This document shows, in pieces, positions 59,586 through 64,000 of a stretch of 64,000 nucleotides of DNA; the stretch's first letter is position 1, and the number at the start of each line of letters is the position of its first letter. The translations under genes and the position numbers were made by a program. This DNA comes from an uncultured Ruminococcus sp. (GTDB taxonomy: Bacteria > Bacillota > Clostridia > Oscillospirales > CAG-272): contig CACYYS010000014.1 of NCBI GenBank assembly GCA_902778725.1, positions 1 through 64,000 on the forward strand. The letters run 5' to 3'. A model generated the notes under the pieces. That model did not search any database and was not told the origin of the DNA. It was given only the letters and a program-made list of their open reading frames with translations.

Positions 59586-60677
59586 CTATCTCACCGTCCT
59601 TTCGGTAGTGTGTGGAGATCCCGCGTCCTTTATGCGGGAGCGGCGCAGCTGGCCGCACGCGGCGTCGATGTCCGGTCCCAGCCGCCGCCGCAGGGTGGCG
59701 TTCATCCCGAGGCGGCAGAGCGCCTCGCAGAAGGCCTTTGCCGCCGCGTCGTCCGGGGAGCGGTAGTCCCGCTCGCGGACGGGGTTGAGGCGGATCAGGT
59801 TGATATGGACCGGAGTCCCCTCGGGAAAGTAGCGGCGCAGGAGCCGCGCAAGGCGCCGGGCGTCCTCCTCGCTGTCGTTTTCTCCGCGGAGCATCGTGTA
59901 TTCAAAGCTGATCCTGCGTCCCGTCGCGGAAAAATAGTCGCGGCAGGCGGAGAGCAGGACGTCGAGGGGGTAACGGTCGTTGACCGGCATCACGGCGGAG
60001 CGCCGCGCGTCGTCGGAGGCGTGCAGGGAGATCGAGAGGGTGATCGGCAGGTCGGCCCGCTTCAGCTCTTCGATCTTGTCGGCAAGCCCGCAGGTGGAGA
60101 GGGAGATGTGGCGGTATCCGATGCAAAGCCCCTCCGGTTCCCCCACGAGCGCAAGGAATTTCAGGACGTTTTCGAGGTTGTCGAGCGGCTCGCCGATCCC
60201 CATCATCACGATCCCGTCGATCCGCCGACCGGCGTCCCGCCCGGCGGCGATCACCTGCCCGTAGATCTCGGAAGGGAGCAGGTCCCGGACCCGTCCCCCG
60301 ATCGTGGAGGCGCAGAAGCGGCAGCCCATCCGGCAGCCGACCTGGGAGGAGACGCAGAGGGTCGCGCCGTGCTCGTAGAGCATCAGCACGCTCTCCACCT
60401 CCTCGCCGTCGGTCATGCGCATCAGGTATTTGGTCGTGCCGTCCAGCGCGGAAACCTGTTTCTGCGCGATCTCGGGGATGCGGTATTCCGCCGTCTCCTC
60501 CAGCCTCGCGCGCAGAGAGAGGGGAAAGGTCGTGATCTCCGAAAAGCGCTTCCCCCGCGCGATCGCGGAGAAGAACTGCTTTGCGCGGTACTTCGGCTCC
60601 CCGAGGGAGGAAAAATAAGACTCAAGCTCCCGTACCGTGAGGGAACAGAGATCGGTCTTTACGGTCGTTTCAGGCAT
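59586..60677 (-). CDS. rlmN: 23S rRNA (adenine-2503-C2) methyltransferase RlmN
   Basis: A 363-residue radical SAM methylase acting on A2503 of 23S rRNA and A37 of some tRNAs. The cluster motif is VGCRMGCRFCASTIGG (CxxxCxxC). VMMGIGEPLDNLENV and CRDYFSATGRRISFEYTM are typical. A C-terminal Cys needed for turnover lies in DIDAACGQLRRSR. It overlaps rsmB by 8 nt. Confidence 0.97.
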   Translation of the reverse strand: MPETTVKTDLCSLTVRELESYFSSLGEPKYRAKQFFSAIARGKRFSEITTFPLSLRARLEETAEYRIPEIAQKQVSALDGTTKYLMRMTDGEEVESVLMLYEHGATLCVSSQVGCRMGCRFCASTIGGRVRDLLPSEIYGQVIAAGRDAGRRIDGIVMMGIGEPLDNLENVLKFLALVGEPEGLCIGYRHISLSTCGLADKIEELKRADLPITLSISLHASDDARRSAVMPVNDRYPLDVLLSACRDYFSATGRRISFEYTMLRGENDSEEDARRLARLLRRYFPEGTPVHINLIRLNPVRERDYRSPDDAAAKAFCEALCRLGMNATLRRRLGPDIDAACGQLRRSRIKDAGSPHTTERTVR

Positions 60678-62004
60678 GGGCGTTTTCCTTTTTGATCATC
60701 CGGCAGAGGAAAAAACCGTCGGTGTGGGTCTTTGCGGGCAGGAGCGTCAGCATCCCGTTTTCAGACGGGAGAGCCGTCCCGTCCCGGCCGGTGAAGGTGA
60801 AGTCGAGCGGAGAGAACTCCGGATGCGCGGCGAGAAAGCGCCGGCAGACCTCGTCGTTCTCCGCGCGGCGGAGAGTACAGGTGGAATAGACCAGCACGCC
60901 GCCCTCCCGGAGGTAGTCGGAGGAGGCGTCGAGGATCGCGTAGGAGGTCTCCGGCAGGGGGAGGACCTCCGCCTCCTCTTTGCGGCGGATATCCGGCTTT
61001 TTGGCGGCGACGCCGAGCCCGGAGCAGGGCACGTCGCAGAGGACGCGGTCCAGCTTGCCGAACAGCTTTTTGCGCGGGGAGAGAGCGTTCTGCTCGGCGG
61101 GGAAGACGTTTTCCAGACCGAGGCGCCGCGCGCCGCTCTCGATCAGGGAGAGCTTGGAGCGGTGCAGATCGAAGGAGCGTACCCGTCCCGTCCCCTTCAT
61201 ATCGAGGGCAAGGGAAAAGCTCTTGGAGCCCGGCGCGGCGCAGACGTCCGCGACGTCCTCGCCCTCCTTTGCTCCGAGGAGGCGGGCGCAGAGCTGAGAC
61301 GCCTCGTCCTGAACGAAGAAGAGACCCTCGTCAAACCCGGGGAGACGGGAAGGGGCGGCGTTTTCGCCGATCACGATCCCGCAGTCGGAAAAGTCGGTTT
61401 CCCGCGCGCCGAAGGGGGAGAGGAGAGCGAGCAGCTCTTCCCGCGAGGTCTTTTCGGTGTTGACGCGCAGGGTCAGCGGCGCCTTGCGGGAGAAGGCCTC
61501 CAGCGTTTCCTCCGCCGTTTTCTCGCCGTAGTCGCGCACCAGGGAGGCGCACATCCAGAGAGGGAAGGAATAGCGGACGGAGAGGTAGGGGAGGAGTCCG
61601 TCCTCCTTTTTCGGGAGGACGGCTTTTTCCGGCTCGCGCAGATAGGAGCGCAGCACGGCGTTGACAAAGCCGCGCTCGCCCTGCTGCCGCGCCAGCGCGA
61701 CCGTCTCGTTCACGGCGGCGTGCGGCGGTGTGGCGAGGAAGATCAGTTGATAGAAGCCGAGCCGGAGGATATAGCGGGTGAAGCGCTCCAGCTCCTCCAC
61801 GGGGCGGGAGGAGTAGGCGGCGAGGTAGCGGTCGAGGGTGATCTGCTTTTCCGTCACGCCGTAGACGAGCAGCGTGAAGAGCGCCCGGTCCCGCTCGTCG
61901 TCAAAGGCGGCGAGCGCGGAGGGGAGCGCCAGGTTGAGATATTTTTTGTCCCGCTCCGCGTCACAGAGGAAACGGAGCGCGGCGTCTCTTACTTTGTCTT
62001 TCAT
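60670..62004 (-). CDS. rsmB: 16S rRNA (cytosine-967-C5) methyltransferase RsmB
   Basis: A 444-residue enzyme. An N-terminal NusB-like helical domain (about 1-140) precedes the RNA methylase domain. That has VADVCAAPGSKSFSLAL (SAM site), LCDVPCSGLGVAAKKPDIR (catalytic Cys region) and LVYSTCTLRRAENDEV (second Cys). It modifies C967 of 16S rRNA. It overlaps neighbours at both ends. Confidence 0.96.
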   Translation of the reverse strand: MKDKVRDAALRFLCDAERDKKYLNLALPSALAAFDDERDRALFTLLVYGVTEKQITLDRYLAAYSSRPVEELERFTRYILRLGFYQLIFLATPPHAAVNETVALARQQGERGFVNAVLRSYLREPEKAVLPKKEDGLLPYLSVRYSFPLWMCASLVRDYGEKTAEETLEAFSRKAPLTLRVNTEKTSREELLALLSPFGARETDFSDCGIVIGENAAPSRLPGFDEGLFFVQDEASQLCARLLGAKEGEDVADVCAAPGSKSFSLALDMKGTGRVRSFDLHRSKLSLIESGARRLGLENVFPAEQNALSPRKKLFGKLDRVLCDVPCSGLGVAAKKPDIRRKEEAEVLPLPETSYAILDASSDYLREGGVLVYSTCTLRRAENDEVCRRFLAAHPEFSPLDFTFTGRDGTALPSENGMLTLLPAKTHTDGFFLCRMIKKENAHA

Positions 62005-62696
62005 TTTTTTCTCCGGTCGGCGATCAGAAGGAGCCGCAGGATCTGGGTCAGGGAGACGGCGAGCGCCGCCACGTACGTCAGCGCCGCCGCGCGCAGGACC
62101 TTGCGGGAGGAGGCGAGCTCTTTTTCGGTGAAGCGCCCGCTGTCCGCCATCGCCTTCAGCGCGCGGTTGCTCGCGTCAAACTCCACGGGCAGCGTCAGAA
62201 GCTGGAAAACGGCGGAAAAGGCGAAAAGAAGGATCCCGATATACGCAAGGGAGGAAAAATTCAGCAAAAGTCCGATCGCAAAAAGCGGTATCGCGAGCGT
62301 GGAGCCGATCTCGGTCAGCGGGATGACGGCGGAACGGATGCGGACGGGGAGGTAATTCTCCTCGTGCTGGAGAGCGTGGCCCGCTTCGTGAGAGGCGACG
62401 CCCACCGCCGCGGCGGTGGCTTTGTCATGCACGGCGTCCGAGAGCCGGAGGACGTTCGAGCGGGGATCGAAGTGGTCGGTCAGCTCGCCCGCGACGCGCT
62501 CGACGCGCACGCCGTAGAGGCCGCCCCGGTCAAGGATCATCCGTGCGGCGTCCGCCCCGGTCATCCCGTTTGAGACGGGGAGGGAGGAGGCCTTTTTGAA
62601 GGTGCTTTGCACGTTGTACTGCGCCCAGAGGGCAAAGAGGACGGCGGGGAGAACGAGGATGACGTAGGTCCAGTCGATCCCGTAATAGTAGAGCAT
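62001..62696 (-). CDS. YugP-like membrane zinc metallopeptidase
   Basis: A 231-residue protein of the YugP (neutral zinc metallopeptidase) family. One helix lies at the N-terminus (about 11-26). The zinc motif is AVGVASHEAGHALQHEENY near residues 96-114. Three further hydrophobic segments (about 118-145, 149-167 and 200-222) follow. The role is not known. It is a conserved member of this operon in clostridia. AAAGGAG sits six bases before the ATG, inside the end of fmt. Confidence 0.9.
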   Translation of the reverse strand: MLYYYGIDWTYVILVLPAVLFALWAQYNVQSTFKKASSLPVSNGMTGADAARMILDRGGLYGVRVERVAGELTDHFDPRSNVLRLSDAVHDKATAAAVGVASHEAGHALQHEENYLPVRIRSAVIPLTEIGSTLAIPLFAIGLLLNFSSLAYIGILLFAFSAVFQLLTLPVEFDASNRALKAMADSGRFTEKELASSRKVLRAAALTYVAALAVSLTQILRLLLIADRRKK

Positions 62697-63641
62697 TCAG
62701 TTCTCCTTTCGGCCGAGAAGATCTCCTTTTTTCAGCTTTCTGCCGCGCAGGTAGTCCGCGGCTTTCATTTTTTGCTTCCCCTCGGGGATCAGTTCGGTGA
62801 TCTCGAGGACCTCTCCGTCCCCGCAGAGGACGAGGAGTCTGTTTTCATCGGAGAGGAGCTCTCCCGCCTCCCCTTCGGCCGAGAGGGAGGGCAGGGTGGA
62901 GGAGACGATCTTGAGCAGCGCCCCGCCGGGAGTAAAGGTGCGGCAGAGAGGAGAGGGAGAGAGGGCGCGGATCCGGTTGTGCAGGGTGCGCGCGGGGAGG
63001 GAGAAATCCAGCGTTTCCTCCTCTTTGCCGATCTTCGGCGCGACCGTCGCGCGGGAGTTGTCCTGCGGGATCGGGACGAGCGTGCCGGCCGCCAGTTTTT
63101 CCAGCGTTTCGGTCAGTGCGTCGGCGCCGAGCCGGGCGAGCGCGTCCGAGACGGAGCCGAAGCACTCGTCCTTCCCCGGCCGGTAGGTGCGGGTGAGGAG
63201 CATATCGCCGGTGTCCATCCCCTCGTCCATCTTCATCGTCGTAACGCCGACGGTCTCGCGCCCGTCCATGAGGGAGCGCTGCATCGGCGCGGCGCCGCGG
63301 TATTCGGGGAGCAGGCTGCCGTGCACGTTGACGCAGCCGAGGGGGGGATAGGCGAGGACGGAGGCGGGGAGGATCTTGCCGAACGCGACGACGACGATCA
63401 CCTCCGGGTCGAGCCGCAGAAGGAGCGAGGCGAACGCCCCGTCCCGCAGGGTGTCCGGCTGGAAGACGGGGAGACCGAGCTCCTCCGCGCGCACCTTGAC
63501 GGGCGGCGGAGTGAGACGCATCTTTCTCCCCTGCGGGGTGTCCTTTTTTGTGACGACGCCGCAGATCTCGTGTCCCGCGGCGACCAGAGCGTCGAGGGAG
63601 ACGACGGCGAATTCCGGCGTCCCCATGAACAGTATCTTCAT
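62697..63641 (-). CDS. fmt: Methionyl-tRNA formyltransferase
   Basis: A 314-residue enzyme that formylates initiator Met-tRNA. It has MKILFMGTPEFAVVSLDALV, the catalytic region NVHGSLLPEYRGAAPMQRSL (Asn-His), and GVTTMKMDEGMDTGDMLL. A C-terminal tRNA-binding domain follows. It starts four bases after def, so initiator formylation and deformylation are co-expressed. The ribosome binding site is weak and coupling is likely. Confidence 0.97.
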   Translation of the reverse strand: MKILFMGTPEFAVVSLDALVAAGHEICGVVTKKDTPQGRKMRLTPPPVKVRAEELGLPVFQPDTLRDGAFASLLLRLDPEVIVVVAFGKILPASVLAYPPLGCVNVHGSLLPEYRGAAPMQRSLMDGRETVGVTTMKMDEGMDTGDMLLTRTYRPGKDECFGSVSDALARLGADALTETLEKLAAGTLVPIPQDNSRATVAPKIGKEEETLDFSLPARTLHNRIRALSPSPLCRTFTPGGALLKIVSSTLPSLSAEGEAGELLSDENRLLVLCGDGEVLEITELIPEGKQKMKAADYLRGRKLKKGDLLGRKEN

Positions 63642-63645
63642 CGTT

Positions 63646-64000
63646 TTATTCGGCGGGGATCAGTCCCGCTTCCTTCATCTCTTTCTTTGTCAGCATATGG
63701 ACGGCAACGTCGGGATAGAGCTTTCCGTCCAGGTGGTCAAGCTCGTGGCAGAGGGCGCGCGCGAGCAGGTCGGAGCCCGTCACTTCAAAAAAATCTCCGT
63801 TCCGGTCCTGCGCCCGTACCGTTACCGTCTTCGGGCGGAGGGTATAGCCCCAGCGTCCGGGGAGGGAGAGGCAGCCCTCCATCTCGGTCTGCGTTTCCTC
63901 GGACGCTTTGATGATCACGGGATTGATCAGCTCGATCGGGTGACCCTCTTCCGTCTCGACCACGACGACCCGGCGCAGCACGCCGACCTGCACGGCGGCA
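63646..64000 (-). CDS. def: Peptide deformylase, 5' end cut by the window
   Basis: The C-terminal 118 codons of a peptide deformylase, which removes the formyl group from nascent proteins. Visible motifs are TEMEGCLSLPGRWGY (second conserved motif with the metal Cys) and LARALCHELDHLDGKLY (HExDH, metal and catalytic Glu). The family's first motif (GxGLAAPQ) would lie just beyond position 64000, and the frame is still open at the edge (ending in AAVQVGVL). The ATG inside the window at 63993 is not the true start. Confidence 0.96.
   Translation of the reverse strand, partial: AAVQVGVLRRVVVVETEEGHPIELINPVIIKASEETQTEMEGCLSLPGRWGYTLRPKTVTVRAQDRNGDFFEVTGSDLLARALCHELDHLDGKLYPDVAVHMLTKKEMKEAGLIPAE

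Overview
The window looks like chromosome of a GC-rich, spore-forming Bacillota, most likely a gut or rumen clostridium. The evidence is mixed from sequence and family knowledge: a clostridial HU-rqcP-yabP-yabQ-divIC cluster, a SpoVB-type flippase, a HemZ-type radical SAM enzyme next to relA, archaeal-type AspRS, pyruvate phosphate dikinase, a PASTA kinase/PP2C pair, and many sigma-A promoters with 17-bp spacing. No rRNA, tRNA, CRISPR array, phage or transposase gene was recognised. The exact genus cannot be read from this sequence alone.

Layout. 1-11.4 kb: DUF421 membrane protein, an enlarged PnuC, ppdK, then pth-mfd-foldase, then a two-gene membrane protein/winged-helix operon with an inverted repeat on its -10 box. 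11.4-20.2 kb: glycosyltransferase, pyridoxamine kinase, YgjP-like peptidase, DUF1508 protein, the cell-wall racemase pair alr-murI, a damaged aspS, and an ECF-like sigma factor with its membrane partner. 20.4-28.4 kb: an accessory locus, apparently for acetylated arabinoxylan-type glycans, with an AraC regulator divergent from GH39, GH43, MATE, SGNH esterase and alpha/beta hydrolase genes. It is bounded by two different families of structured repeats. 28.4-35.2 kb: SDR, VUT-family transporter with a long structured leader, nrnA-like phosphoesterase (frameshifted at its end), rbfA and two further GH43 lipoproteins. 35.4-40.8 kb, minus strand: ParB-like protein, hpf, murA, DUF3810 protease, RluA-type pseudouridine synthase.

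41-55.9 kb, plus strand: diadenylate cyclase and its regulator CdaR, an FAD oxidoreductase, an RseC-like protein, recJ, relA, hemZ, a SpoVB/MurJ-like flippase, hup, rqcP, yabP-yabQ-divIC and an orphan fumarase alpha subunit. 56-64 kb, minus strand: the conserved def-fmt-yugP-rsmB-rlmN-stp-prkC-rsgA operon, with def cut by the window edge.

The most notable signals are these. aspS seems to have lost about 90-100 nt of its OB-fold coding region together with the reading frame. A 125-bp tandem repeat with a compensatory stem change forms the leader of the glycoside hydrolase operon. Composite hairpin repeats lie downstream of that operon. Shine-Dalgarno signals are buried in or displaced by terminator hairpins (DUF421, rqcP). 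PnuC carries a roughly 130-residue insert. One GH43 has lost the usual pKa-modulating Asp. A near-consensus sigma-E promoter precedes yabPQ. I found no complete new system that I could defend; the repeat-leader arrangement and the winged-helix/membrane-protein operon are the best candidates for something undescribed.
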